A DNA stretch of 62,794 nt from NCBI GenBank assembly GCA_003599815.1, contig QZJZ01000014.1, positions 1 to 62,794 on the forward strand, written 5' to 3'. The notes under the pieces were generated by a model that made no database searches, was not told the DNA's origin, and saw nothing but the letters and a program-made list of their open reading frames with translations. A program made the position numbers and the translations under genes. The DNA comes from Candidatus Auribacter fodinae (GTDB lineage Bacteria > Auribacterota > Auribacteria > Auribacterales > Auribacteraceae). Shown here piece by piece: positions 46,422-55,288 of the stretch. Each line of letters begins with the position of its first letter. Position 1 is the stretch's first letter.

Positions 46422-48119
46422 TTACATATTCTCAGGAGCTGATACGCCAAGAATGCGTAATCCCTCGTGTAAAACGATCCGAAGCCCTGTTACCAGACCA
46501 ATACGTGCACGGGTTTCTTCATCGTTTTCAGTTACGATTCGCAGTTCCGGCCTATCTTTTCCAAGGTTGTAATATGCGTGAAACAGTGAAGACAGTTCAT
46601 ACAGGTAATACGGCAGGTGATGTATATCAAGGGTTTGAGCGCATGATTCAATTATTTGGGGGAATAACCCCATTTTTTTGATAAGCATGAGCTCTTCCGG
46701 TGCGGAAAGCAGATCGTAACGAATAGTGGAAAAATCGAGTTTTTGTATGGAACCTCCCTGCTCTTCATATTTGCGGTATATACTATGGATACGCGCATGC
46801 GCGTACTGAACATAAAAACACGGGTTGTCAGCAGTTTGTTTTCGAGCGAGGTCGAGATCAAAATCAAGCTGGCTGTCACTGGTACGCATAACAAAGAAAA
46901 AGCGTGCGGCATCTTTTCCCACTTCTTCAATAACATCTTCCATAAGAACGATGTTGCCTGCCCGTTTTGACATCTTCATGGGCACGCCATCCTTAATTAA
47001 GTTGACTTGCTGGACAATCAGGACGGAAAAACTTTCAGGCGGATGCGACAATGCTTGCAATGCACCTTTTAAACGGGGAATGTACCCGTGATGGTCTGGT
47101 CCCCATATATCAATTAATCTGTTGAAATTGCGATCGTATTTTGTCTGATGATAAGCGATGTCCGCCATGAAGTATGTTGGAATTCCGTTTTCACGGATCA
47201 CCACACGGTCGTTATCATCACCAAAATCTGTGGATCGAAACCACCATTTACCATCGTGCTCAAAAATATAGCCATTTGCTTTAAGCTTCTGGAAAGAGAG
47301 AGCCAGCAGGTTGCGTTCGTGAACTGTTTTTTCTGAGTACCACTCGTCAAAAGCCACGCCGTACACTTCCAGATCTCTTTTCTGAAGAGAAACATTTCGT
47401 TTTATAGCGTATTCGGCGAAAAATGGGGTGTCTTTGTCAGCCAGTTTATTGCCGCGTTCTTCAATGAGTTCTGATGCAATATCTTTGATATATTCGCCGT
47501 GATATCCGTTCTCAGGAAATGACGATGGCAGTCCGAGCTGTTCACAGTAGCGGGCTTTTACCGATTCGCCGAGCAGGTTGACCTGATTTCCGAAATCATT
47601 GACATAGAATTCACGATGCACAACGGCGCCGGACTTGTTCAGGATATTCGCGAGAATATCGCCAATAGCCGCGGCGCGTGCGCTGACCGCATTTAAGGGC
47701 CCTGTCGGGTTAGCGCTGACAAATTCCAGCAATATGCGTTCGCCATGCACTGCGTTGTTGTTTCCTATAGAACTCCCTGCCTCAATGATTGATGTCAATT
47801 CGGTAATTATTGCGCTTTGTTTTAGAGTAATATTTATAAAACCGGGGCCTGCTATATCAATTGAGTCAACGATCTCGCATAGAGGAGCGGATTCCTGAAA
47901 TGCCGAAACAAGCAGTTCAGCTATTTTTTTCGGAGGAAATTTGAAAGCACGAGCCAGTTTCATTGCCGCCGTTGTGGCAAGATCGCCGTGTCCGGGGTCT
48001 TTCGGCAATTCAAGAAGTGGAGTCAGCGTAGAGAAATCAACAGTAACGTTTAATTGCCGCGCCTGCTCCTGAATTATGCTCTGCATATGCGCCGCAAGGC
48101 TGTCCATGACGTTAATCAT
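46422..48119 (-). CDS. argS: Arginyl-tRNA synthetase lacking the HIGH histidines
   Basis: It charges tRNA-Arg. The 565-residue class I synthetase has the N-terminal Add domain (MINVMDSLAAHMQ), the core motif LEFVSANPTGPL, KMSKS as MKMSKRAGN, and the anticodon helices ending YNLGKDRPELRI and GLRILGVSAPENM. The HIGH box is unusual: residues 141-150 read PLNAVSARAA, so the HVGH normally found after GPL is NAVS. All other parts fit, so this is more likely a subfamily variant than a dead gene. It overlaps rsfS by four bases (ATGA). Confidence 0.93.
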   Translation of the reverse strand: MINVMDSLAAHMQSIIQEQARQLNVTVDFSTLTPLLELPKDPGHGDLATTAAMKLARAFKFPPKKIAELLVSAFQESAPLCEIVDSIDIAGPGFINITLKQSAIITELTSIIEAGSSIGNNNAVHGERILLEFVSANPTGPLNAVSARAAAIGDILANILNKSGAVVHREFYVNDFGNQVNLLGESVKARYCEQLGLPSSFPENGYHGEYIKDIASELIEERGNKLADKDTPFFAEYAIKRNVSLQKRDLEVYGVAFDEWYSEKTVHERNLLALSFQKLKANGYIFEHDGKWWFRSTDFGDDNDRVVIRENGIPTYFMADIAYHQTKYDRNFNRLIDIWGPDHHGYIPRLKGALQALSHPPESFSVLIVQQVNLIKDGVPMKMSKRAGNIVLMEDVIEEVGKDAARFFFVMRTSDSQLDFDLDLARKQTADNPCFYVQYAHARIHSIYRKYEEQGGSIQKLDFSTIRYDLLSAPEELMLIKKMGLFPQIIESCAQTLDIHHLPYYLYELSSLFHAYYNLGKDRPELRIVTENDEETRARIGLVTGLRIVLHEGLRILGVSAPENM

Positions 48120-48457
48120 ATCGCGACCTCTTCGGCATCACTCCATAAGCGTTCAAGGCGGTAAAAATCGCGGGTTTTATAATAAAAAATGTGTACAAGC
48201 ACATCACCGTAATCAAGAATACACCATTTATATTCCTGATCGGTTTCTTTTCTGACAGGGCGGACACCCTGGCGTTTTAACTGTACTTCTATCTCGTTGA
48301 ACAGCGCTTTGACATGTCGGTCTGAATTGCCGCTCATGATAACGAAATAATCTGCTATTGTTGAAATGTCTTTTAATTTAAGAATACGCGGATTGTCGCT
48401 TTTTTTATCAAGCGATATGGCGACTGCGTTTTTTGCGATATCAAGCGGTTCTATGAT
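48116..48457 (-). CDS. rsfS: Ribosomal silencing factor RsfS, non-canonical start
   Basis: RsfS binds L14 and blocks subunit joining in starvation. The family sequence runs from about IIEPLDIAKNAV through DISTIADYFVIMSGNSDRHVKAL to the Trp-ending YRLERLWSDAE, about 113 residues, near the usual length. The frame has a stop (TAA) directly upstream, and then no ATG, GTG or TTG before the conserved region. The first possible codons are ATC (48455-48457) and ATA (48452-48454). GGGGGTG just upstream, inside nadD, resembles a Shine-Dalgarno. Starting at ATG 48337 would drop the first 40 conserved residues. Confidence 0.87.
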   Translation of the reverse strand: MIEPLDIAKNAVAISLDKKSDNPRILKLKDISTIADYFVIMSGNSDRHVKALFNEIEVQLKRQGVRPVRKETDQEYKWCILDYGDVLVHIFYYKTRDFYRLERLWSDAEEVAI

Positions 48458-49074
48458 ACACCCCCGTTATTTTGAAATAAATTGTTTTCTTCTAGATAGT
48501 TTCGTATACTCTCAGGTACCAGATACCTGATCGATTTGCCCTGCCTGATGCGATCGCGTATTTTTGTCGCGGAAACATCTATTACAGGAGTATTTACTAT
48601 ACCTTGTTTTAATTTGTTTTTCAAGTTATTTGGCAGGGGGATGGCTTTGAACGACTCTTCATCAATAGGGTTGTTCCTGCGCTGTGCCACCAGAAAGTTA
48701 AAGCGAGATATCATTGATTCGGCATCTTTCCATACATGAATTTCATACAGGCAATCCGCGCCAATGATAAAAAACAGGTCGTCATCCTTATATTTTATAG
48801 AAAAGAAGGACATCGTGTCGATGGTATAGGAATAACCCTTTGTATTAAGTTCATGGTCATCAACCATAAAATGCGGATTATCGGAGATGGCCTGTCTGAT
48901 AAGGTCATACCGAATAGACTGGTCGATGATGAATTGATCTTTTTTGTGCGGCGGGTTGCCGCTGGGAACAAAGATAATACGGTCAAGCCCGCATTGTATG
49001 CGTATATCATCAGCGATAATCAGGTGTCCGATATGGATAGGATTGAAAGTGCCTCCGTAAATGCCGGTACGCAT
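48451..49074 (-). CDS. nadD: Nicotinate-nucleotide adenylyltransferase
   Basis: NadD makes deamido-NAD from nicotinate mononucleotide and ATP. The 207-residue product has the nucleotidyltransferase motif GGTFNPIHIGHL, FVPSGNPPHK, and the C-terminal IDVSATKIRDRIRQG (the ISSTxIR motif). Its stop overlaps the presumed rsfS start, a usual nadD-rsfS arrangement. It begins three bases after the proA stop, within the same operon. Confidence 0.95.
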   Translation of the reverse strand: MRTGIYGGTFNPIHIGHLIIADDIRIQCGLDRIIFVPSGNPPHKKDQFIIDQSIRYDLIRQAISDNPHFMVDDHELNTKGYSYTIDTMSFFSIKYKDDDLFFIIGADCLYEIHVWKDAESMISRFNFLVAQRRNNPIDEESFKAIPLPNNLKNKLKQGIVNTPVIDVSATKIRDRIRQGKSIRYLVPESIRNYLEENNLFQNNGGVS

Positions 49075-49076
49075 GC

Positions 49077-50345
49077 TTATTCTCTGATTTGCCCTGAACC
49101 AGTGACTACATATTTATAGCTGGTGAGTTCTTCAAGCCCCATCGGCCCGCGTGCATGCAGTTTATCCGTGCTTACGCCGATTTCAGCGCCCATACCAAAC
49201 TGACCTCCGTCAGTGAATCGTGTTGATACATTATGAAACACTGCCGCTGAATCAACAGCCATAAGAAACGTGTCAGCTGTCTGTGGATTGGTTGTTAGAA
49301 TACCATCGGAATGGCGTGACCCATAGGTTTCAATATGATCAAGCGCTTCATCTAGATTTTTAACAACTCTCACAGCGAGTATAAGATCCAGATATTCCGC
49401 GTACCAGTCTTCTTCTGTTGCCAGTAGCGCTTGCGGATCTTTTTTGCAGGTAATTGCATCGCCATGAATTTCAACTCCATGACTGTGCAGTGCCGAACAA
49501 ATTCTTGGAAGAAAAGTATCTTTTAGATCCTGATGCACCAGTAGAGTTTCAAGAGCGTTGCAGACGCCGGGACGCTGTACTTTCGCATTGATGATAACCC
49601 GTTCAGCCATATTTTCATCCAGTTCTTTATCAGCATACAGGTGGCAAACCCCTTTATAATGCTTGATAACCGGTATTGTTGAGTTTTCGACTACATGACG
49701 TATAAGCCCCTCTCCGCCGCGAGGGATAATAAGATCAATAGTCTCATGCTGTTTCAACAAAACGCTGACAGCTTCACGGTCTATGGTTTCTATCAGTTGA
49801 ATCGCATCCTGTGGAATGCCGGCCTGCATGAGCGCTTCGCGGAAAAGGTCTGTCAGGACTTTGTTGGAGTGCAGAGCTTCTTTACCGCCGCGCAGGATAG
49901 TTGCGTTGCCTGTTTTCAAACAGAGCGACGCGGCATCGACAGTAACATTCGGGCGTGATTCGTAAATAATACCGATTACACCAATAGGCACGCGCAATTT
50001 TTTTATAGTCATGCCGTTTGGGCGTTTCCATTCGCGGTCGACTCTGCCGGACGGATCTTCGAGTTCTATTAATGTTTCCAGCGCTTCAATCATGCCGGCA
50101 ATGCGTTTATCGTTTAGTTCAAGGCGATCCAGCATAGCGGAAGATAGACCAGCTTTTTTTCCATTCTGCAGGTCGATCTGATTTTTTTCTTTGATCTCGT
50201 CAGCCCGGTTTTGAAGTAATTGAATCATAAAACGCAAGGCATTGTTCTTTGTGGCAGTGTCTATTCGAGAAAGCTTCAGTGCCGCTCTCCGCGCTCTACG
50301 GGCAGTATCCAGAACATAATCTTTAATATTGGCAATTGCTTCCAT
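49077..50345 (-). CDS. proA: Gamma-glutamyl phosphate reductase
   Basis: ProA reduces glutamyl-5-phosphate to the semialdehyde in proline synthesis. The 422-residue product has PIGVIGIIYESRPNVTVDA, the catalytic Cys in VQRPGVCNALETLLVH, SAAVFHNVSTRFTDGGQFG, and the typical closing LEELTSYKYVVTGSGQIR. It lies five bases after proB in a conserved proB-proA pair. Confidence 0.96.
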   Translation of the reverse strand: MEAIANIKDYVLDTARRARRAALKLSRIDTATKNNALRFMIQLLQNRADEIKEKNQIDLQNGKKAGLSSAMLDRLELNDKRIAGMIEALETLIELEDPSGRVDREWKRPNGMTIKKLRVPIGVIGIIYESRPNVTVDAASLCLKTGNATILRGGKEALHSNKVLTDLFREALMQAGIPQDAIQLIETIDREAVSVLLKQHETIDLIIPRGGEGLIRHVVENSTIPVIKHYKGVCHLYADKELDENMAERVIINAKVQRPGVCNALETLLVHQDLKDTFLPRICSALHSHGVEIHGDAITCKKDPQALLATEEDWYAEYLDLILAVRVVKNLDEALDHIETYGSRHSDGILTTNPQTADTFLMAVDSAAVFHNVSTRFTDGGQFGMGAEIGVSTDKLHARGPMGLEELTSYKYVVTGSGQIRE

Positions 50346-50350
50346 GTTGT

Positions 50351-51493
50351 TTACCTCTCTTCAGATTCGGATGAAGTTATAACAAGATTATCCCGGTGAA
50401 TGATCTCTTCATAAGAGCGATGACCCAGAATAGGTTCAATATCACTGGTATGGCGCCCCATTATCAGGACAAGATCCGTACTGGAAAAGTTTACCATACC
50501 TCTGCCAATTTCTTCATTATTATTATCGTATATAAGGACGATATCGCCAATGTTAAATTTGCCTTCTATATTTATAATGCCTTTAGGCAGAAGACTTTTA
50601 CCATTATACACTAGTGCTTTGGCGGCGCCGTTGTCGACAAATATTTTTCCTTTCGCCTGATGAAAGAAAGCGATCCATCGTTTACGGCTCACCATTTTAG
50701 GTTTTGCCGGTGTGAAAAGTGTTCCTATACTCTCACCGTTGATAACTTTTATCAGAATGTTATCGACGCGTCCATTGGCAATAACCATAAATTCGCCGGA
50801 GGTTGTCATCATCCGCGCGGCCATTAATTTCGATTTCATCCCACCGCTTCCGAGCGCGGATTTTTCAGAGGTTGAGTGCCGGAATATATGCTGAGGCAAT
50901 CCTTTTACTTCAGGAATAACAGTGGTTCCAAGCGATTTTCCATCCTCCGAGCACTGGAGAAGCCCATCGACATTTGTCAAGTTGATCAGCAAGTCAGCCT
51001 GAATTAAATTAGCGACCAGCGCGGATAACATATCGTTATCGCCGAAACGAATCTCATCAACGGATACAGTATCGTTTTCATTAATGATCGGTAATACCTG
51101 CCGTTGCAACAGGGAAGTCATGGTATTGCGAATATTCAGATGTCGTTTACGGATTTTGAGGTCATCCCGCGTTAGGAGAATTTGACCGACAACAATGTTT
51201 TCACGGGAAAAAAGATTGTCATACAGCCGCATCAGTTTTGCCTGTCCGATAGAGGCTGAAGCCTGAAGCAATGGCAGGGTAGTCGGACGCTTATCAAGCT
51301 GAAGCATGGGAAATCCTGCTCCAATAGCGCCGGAACTGACGAGCACAACTTGACGTCCTTCATGAATCAGGTGAGCTATTTGTTTCACCAGTTTCTGGAT
51401 GATTTCGTGATCAATCTGGGCTTTTTTATTAGTGAGTAAACCTGTACCAAGCTTCACAACAATACGTTTTGAATAGGTGATAACCTGTCTCAT
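50351..51493 (-). CDS. proB: Glutamate 5-kinase with PUA domain
   Basis: ProB phosphorylates glutamate, the first and feedback-inhibited step of proline synthesis. The 380-residue product has the N-terminal VVKLGTGLLTN, VSSGAIGAG, ENDTVSVDEIRFGDND and the GSGGMKSKLMAA nucleotide site. A C-terminal PUA domain (about 285-370, KIFVDNGAAKAL..LLPKGI) is present. It overlaps obg by four bases. Confidence 0.96.
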   Translation of the reverse strand: MRQVITYSKRIVVKLGTGLLTNKKAQIDHEIIQKLVKQIAHLIHEGRQVVLVSSGAIGAGFPMLQLDKRPTTLPLLQASASIGQAKLMRLYDNLFSRENIVVGQILLTRDDLKIRKRHLNIRNTMTSLLQRQVLPIINENDTVSVDEIRFGDNDMLSALVANLIQADLLINLTNVDGLLQCSEDGKSLGTTVIPEVKGLPQHIFRHSTSEKSALGSGGMKSKLMAARMMTTSGEFMVIANGRVDNILIKVINGESIGTLFTPAKPKMVSRKRWIAFFHQAKGKIFVDNGAAKALVYNGKSLLPKGIINIEGKFNIGDIVLIYDNNNEEIGRGMVNFSSTDLVLIMGRHTSDIEPILGHRSYEEIIHRDNLVITSSESEER

Positions 51494-52500
51494 TGTGATC
51501 TGTTAAAATCCTCAACACATTTTATTAACGCGTTTAAAAATGGTTTTATGCCTTGTCCTGTGGCGGCAGAAATGGGAAAAATACTGTCTTCAGGATGGAT
51601 GCCCGATTTGCGAAAGTTTTCGAGCAGTTCAGCAGATTCCGGTACATCCATTTTATTAGCGGCCACAATCCGTGGTTTTGTAATTAAATCCGGTTTATGC
51701 ATTCGCAGTTCATCTTCCAGAACACGGTAATCGTGAACAGGGTCAGGGTGTTCATAAGAACTCATATCAAGAACGAACACCAGCACTTTGTTGCGCTCAA
51801 TATGACGAAGAAACGCATGCCCAAGCCCGACATTGTCGTGTGCTCCTTCCAGTATACCGGGAATGTCGGCAACAACAAATGATTTATATAGATCATACTG
51901 GACGGTGCCAAGTACAGGTGAAAGTGTGGTAAATGGATAATCCGCGATTTTAGGGCGGGCAGAAGAGATGCGGCTTATTAATGTTGATTTTCCTGCATTA
52001 GGAAATCCAACGAGACCAACATCAGCGATTAATTTAAGTTCAAGTTGGAGCGCAATTTCTTCGCCTTCAACGCCTGGTTCCGACTCATGCGGAGCAGTAT
52101 TGAATTGAGTTGCGAGCGCCGCATTTCCTTTTCCGCCGCGTCCGCCTTTTGCCATAACGACTTTTTCAGCGGGGGTGACAAAGTCATGTATGATGATACC
52201 TGTCTCAAGATTGATAACCTGGGTGCCAACAGGTATTTTGACAGTAACATCTTTACCGCTGCGTCCGGTTTTATTGGATCCTTTACCATGTTGTCCACGG
52301 TTGGATTTTATGTGCGGTTTATAATAGAAATCTACGAGAGTTGCTTGATTCGGGTCGGCTTGGAAGATAATATCTCCTCCTTTGCCGCCGTTACCACCAT
52401 CAGGACCGCCGCGGGGGACAAATTTTTCACGCCTGAAGCTTAAACATCCATTGCCCCCGTCTCCAGCCTTTAGGTAAACAGTTACGCGATCGGTAAACAT
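51490..52500 (-). CDS. obgE: GTPase Obg/CgtA
   Basis: Obg is an essential ribosome-assembly and stress GTPase. The 336-residue product has the glycine-rich OBG fold (MFTDRVTVYLKAGDGGNGCLSFRREKF), then the G domain: G1 GFPNAGKSTL, switch/G3 DIPGILEGAHDNVGLGH, G4 NKMD and G5 SAATGQG. No C-terminal OCT domain is present, as in Gram-negative forms. It is just after rpmA, the classic rplU-rpmA-obg order. Confidence 0.97.
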   Translation of the reverse strand: MFTDRVTVYLKAGDGGNGCLSFRREKFVPRGGPDGGNGGKGGDIIFQADPNQATLVDFYYKPHIKSNRGQHGKGSNKTGRSGKDVTVKIPVGTQVINLETGIIIHDFVTPAEKVVMAKGGRGGKGNAALATQFNTAPHESEPGVEGEEIALQLELKLIADVGLVGFPNAGKSTLISRISSARPKIADYPFTTLSPVLGTVQYDLYKSFVVADIPGILEGAHDNVGLGHAFLRHIERNKVLVFVLDMSSYEHPDPVHDYRVLEDELRMHKPDLITKPRIVAANKMDVPESAELLENFRKSGIHPEDSIFPISAATGQGIKPFLNALIKCVEDFNRSQ

Positions 52501-52509
52501 TCTATAATA

Positions 52510-52767
52510 TTAATTGCTTTCCTGAGCGATGGGATAAACACTGATAATGCGTGTTTTTTCAAATCTTACCACACCGTCGATAAGTGAGAACAGGGAATCG
52601 TCATTAGCGCGTTTTACATTGCTGCCCGGTATAAATTTTGTACCTCTCTGACGAACAAGAATACTGCCGCCAGTAACGTACTGGCCGCCAAAGCGTTTAA
52701 CACCAAGCCGCTGAGCGTTACTATCACGGCCGTTACGGGAGCTACCCATTCCTTTTTTATGCGCCAT
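52510..52767 (-). CDS. rpmA: 50S ribosomal protein L27
   Basis: The 85-residue protein has [24 protein letters not shown], the usual N-terminus near the peptidyl-transferase centre, with no N-terminal cleavage extension of the Firmicutes type. [14 protein letters not shown] and [11 protein letters not shown] follow. It lies 30 bases after rplU. Confidence 0.97.
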   Translation of the reverse strand: MAHKKGMGSSRNGRDSNAQRLGVKRFGGQYVTGGSILVRQRGTKFIPGSNVKRANDDSLFSLIDGVVRFEKTRIISVYPIAQESN

Positions 52768-52797
52768 TGTGCACCTCCGTTTATATTAATGTCTAAA

Positions 52798-53166
52798 TTA
52801 TTCTTCAGATGAAACAACTGCTTTTGTGGCAACAGTTTTTTTTGCGGCACCGCCGGCAACATCAATTTTCACAATTTTGACCATTGAATAGTGCTGGCGA
52901 TGTCCGGTGCGTTTTTTTGTGCTTTTGCGGCGTTTCATTTTGAAAACATCGATTTTTTTGCCTTTTTCCTCACGGACGTATTCGCCTTCAACCGTTGCGT
53001 TTTCAACAACAGGCTTGCCAACCAAAACTTCGTCATCTTTGCTAACAAGAAGCACATTCTCAAACGTGACTTTATTGTCCTGAGGTTCTTCAAGAAGGTC
53101 AACCAGTATGGTCTGTCCTTCAACTACTTTAAATTGTTTTCCGCCGCTTTCGATAATAGCAAACAT
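52798..53166 (-). CDS. rplU: 50S ribosomal protein L21
   Basis: The 122-residue protein begins MFAIIESGGKQFKVVEGQ, followed by KIDVFKMKRRKSTKKRTGHRQ, the rRNA-binding stretch. An extra C-terminal Ala/Lys/Thr-rich tail (GGAAKKTVATKAVVSSEE) lengthens it by about 20 residues. It is the first gene of the rplU-argS operon, preceded by GGAGG and the promoter at 53226-53254. Confidence 0.97.
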   Translation of the reverse strand: MFAIIESGGKQFKVVEGQTILVDLLEEPQDNKVTFENVLLVSKDDEVLVGKPVVENATVEGEYVREEKGKKIDVFKMKRRKSTKKRTGHRQHYSMVKIVKIDVAGGAAKKTVATKAVVSSEE

Positions 53167-53225
53167 AGAAACGCCTCCACCTTTATTTCAAGGTTATGAA
53201 CTTATTTTAAATTTTTGACTGTAAA

Positions 53226-53254
53226 AATATAATTTTTATGTAATAAAAAGTCAA
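53226..53254 (-). promoter_or_regulatory. rplU: Sigma70-type promoter of the rplU operon
   Basis: On the minus strand TTGACT (53249-53254) and TATATT (53226-53231) are separated by 17 bases. Transcription would start near 53219, giving a roughly 53-base leader before rplU with GGAGG close to its start. Confidence 0.85.
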
Positions 53255-53304
53255 TAAAAAACTTGCGAGAAAGTAAGATTCTTATAAAGAAAAACATTAT
53301 TATA

Positions 53305-54672
53305 CTAGTTTAATGCGATAACGTCCAGTAAATTATCTAAAAGTTTCGGTGTTGTGAGCGCAATGGTAACTTTATCGGAAGATATGGATAAAAATAGAGA
53401 GCGGTTATCTGCCAATTTTATGATGTTTGTTCCGGTTTCCTGCAATTCATGATGTTCCATAGCCGGATATTTCAGTTTGATCATTTGCAGGTACGTAAAG
53501 CAGAACTCTATCGCATCCTGCGGTGAGTCCCAGTGTGATTGAATAATAAACCCGTTTATTTCAGGATTATAAGAATCTTCAAACACGACAAAGGCATCTC
53601 CATCCCATCCTTGCGCCGCAGTTACGGCTTTCTCTCGTGGAAGCATGTTCTGGAAAATGATTTTCATATTCAGTTCACCGAGGGTGTTGCAGAACAAGGG
53701 GATAAGGTTGTTCTCAGTAAAAAAAACATCCATATCGGGAAGTAACGGATACACAGGTTCATCATAATCAGGGTAATACCTCTCTGGATGGATTATATGT
53801 TCTGTTGTAGCAGGAGGAAATGCGAACACATCATCAATTGATATGGGGCTGTCGTTGTCATACCACTTGGCGACGAATTCCAACCCCTGCATATACGGAA
53901 ACAGGAGTGATTCACGGATATATAAAGGCGCTTGATCGATTTTTTCCTGTTTGTACATCATGAGCAATCCGCTGAAAACGTCGAATATTGCTCTGAGAGA
54001 CATATTTTGTGAGTAATACAGGCTCATCGTATATGTAGCGTCGCCTTCAATAAGGGATGATATTGCGGTTTGCCTGTCAATGTTGGAGTCATTGGTCAAT
54101 CCCATTTTTATAAGGTCAAAATGCTGATCCTGAAGCGCATGGACAATTTCATGGGCGAGAAACATATCTGATATGCTTTTTGACATAAAATTGCTTTCTA
54201 CTGTGTAGAGCTCCTTTGTATCAAAATCATAAAAAGCGGCGATTTGTTCTTCATAAACATTCAGTAATGTTTTTTTGAGGTCAACAGAATAATCAATCAG
54301 CCCAATTATTTTGGCCGCCCTCTCCATTTTGCTGAATTCTTCAGGCGGATATTCTTCTTCCATTTTAGCAAGGACGATATTTCGCAATTTGTCACGTGTT
54401 ATAATATTGAACTGCAGGGGGCTGAGCGCATAGAGCCCTCGGATTTGTTCGACTTTATGCTCAATTTCATAATAATGTGATATCAGCGATAATTCCTTAA
54501 TTTTATGCCTAAGCTTTTGTATCCGCGACTGCAATGCTTCCGATTCACGGTGCATGGATTCTAAAGAGGTTTGCATGGATTTGTGTGTGGTATAAAGTTT
54601 TCGTATGCAGAATATACCTATTATATTCAGGATGATCGCAAGCAGGCTAAAAAATATGATAAGCTTTTTCAT
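53305..54672 (-). CDS. Membrane-anchored gluzincin-like metallopeptidase
   Basis: The 455-residue protein has one N-terminal helix (about 4-24) and a coiled coil (about 30-66). A zinc-peptidase motif reads FLAHEIVHALQDQHFDL (His174, Glu175, His178). A possible third ligand, Glu209, lies in SSLIEGDATY about 30 residues on; HExxH followed by an EGDA-type box is a gluzincin pattern. A periplasmic or outer-surface location is likely. It lies on the minus strand ahead of the rplU operon but separated from it by the promoter. Substrate is unknown. Confidence 0.7.
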   Translation of the reverse strand: MKKLIIFFSLLAIILNIIGIFCIRKLYTTHKSMQTSLESMHRESEALQSRIQKLRHKIKELSLISHYYEIEHKVEQIRGLYALSPLQFNIITRDKLRNIVLAKMEEEYPPEEFSKMERAAKIIGLIDYSVDLKKTLLNVYEEQIAAFYDFDTKELYTVESNFMSKSISDMFLAHEIVHALQDQHFDLIKMGLTNDSNIDRQTAISSLIEGDATYTMSLYYSQNMSLRAIFDVFSGLLMMYKQEKIDQAPLYIRESLLFPYMQGLEFVAKWYDNDSPISIDDVFAFPPATTEHIIHPERYYPDYDEPVYPLLPDMDVFFTENNLIPLFCNTLGELNMKIIFQNMLPREKAVTAAQGWDGDAFVVFEDSYNPEINGFIIQSHWDSPQDAIEFCFTYLQMIKLKYPAMEHHELQETGTNIIKLADNRSLFLSISSDKVTIALTTPKLLDNLLDVIALN

Positions 54673-54721
54673 ACAATTTTATATCCGATGAGATTGTATA
54701 TGGTTGTAGCAGTGACCTTTT

Positions 54722-55075
54722 TTAACCCGGAGGCCAATTCATTGGTCGGCCGCCGATAAGATGAAAATGGATATGAAACACTGTCTGTCCCGCATCGGAT
54801 CCGGAATTGGTTACAATTCGAAAACCGCGGTTCGCAATATTGTGTTCACGCGCGAGTTTAGCGGCAATGCCATGTATATAGCCGATAAGTTCATTATCGG
54901 CAGTATCCAGATCAAGTAAACCTGAAAAGTGTTTTTTTGGTATAATCAGTATATGCACTGGAGCCTGAGGGTTGATGTCAAAAAAGGCGTAAACCCGCTC
55001 ATCTTCATATGCTTTTTTCGAGGGGATGTCACCCTTGATTATTTTACAGAATAAGCAATCTTTTTGAGTGTTCAT
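54722..55075 (-). CDS. HIT-family hydrolase (HinT-like)
   Basis: The 117-residue cytosolic nucleotide hydrolase has CLFCKIIKGDIPSKKAYEDE at the N-terminus (Cys pair with zinc-site potential), and the histidine triad FHIHFHLIGGRPMNWPPG at the end. HinT proteins cleave nucleoside phosphoramidates such as AMP-lysine. The gene follows the divergent M16 gene with a 213-base gap between starts. Confidence 0.93.
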   Translation of the reverse strand: MNTQKDCLFCKIIKGDIPSKKAYEDERVYAFFDINPQAPVHILIIPKKHFSGLLDLDTADNELIGYIHGIAAKLAREHNIANRGFRIVTNSGSDAGQTVFHIHFHLIGGRPMNWPPG

Positions 55076-55288
55076 ACTTACTTCTCCCTGCTGTTAAACG
55101 CTGGACACATCATAAATCAGTAATAGTAAATCAATATATTAACAGAAAATGAATACATGATAAAAAATTATTTTTATGGAAATGAGTCACATATATACGA
55201 TAATGTACGAAAAGATTAATACAACCTTCAGTAAAGTATAATAATCATACTTATTTAATATAGCGAAAAAAAGAATGGAGAACAATGT
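55076..55288. promoter_or_regulatory. Divergent promoter region (HIT and M16 genes)
   Basis: The AT-rich gap contains TATAAT at 55237-55242 on the + strand, 46 bases before the M16 start, with only a weak -35. No gene frame or inverted repeat of note is seen. Confidence 0.4.

Noticed and set aside
48116..48337. Short 73-residue version of RsfS starting at ATG
   Set aside because: It lacks the conserved first 40 residues, which are present and in frame upstream without any internal stop.
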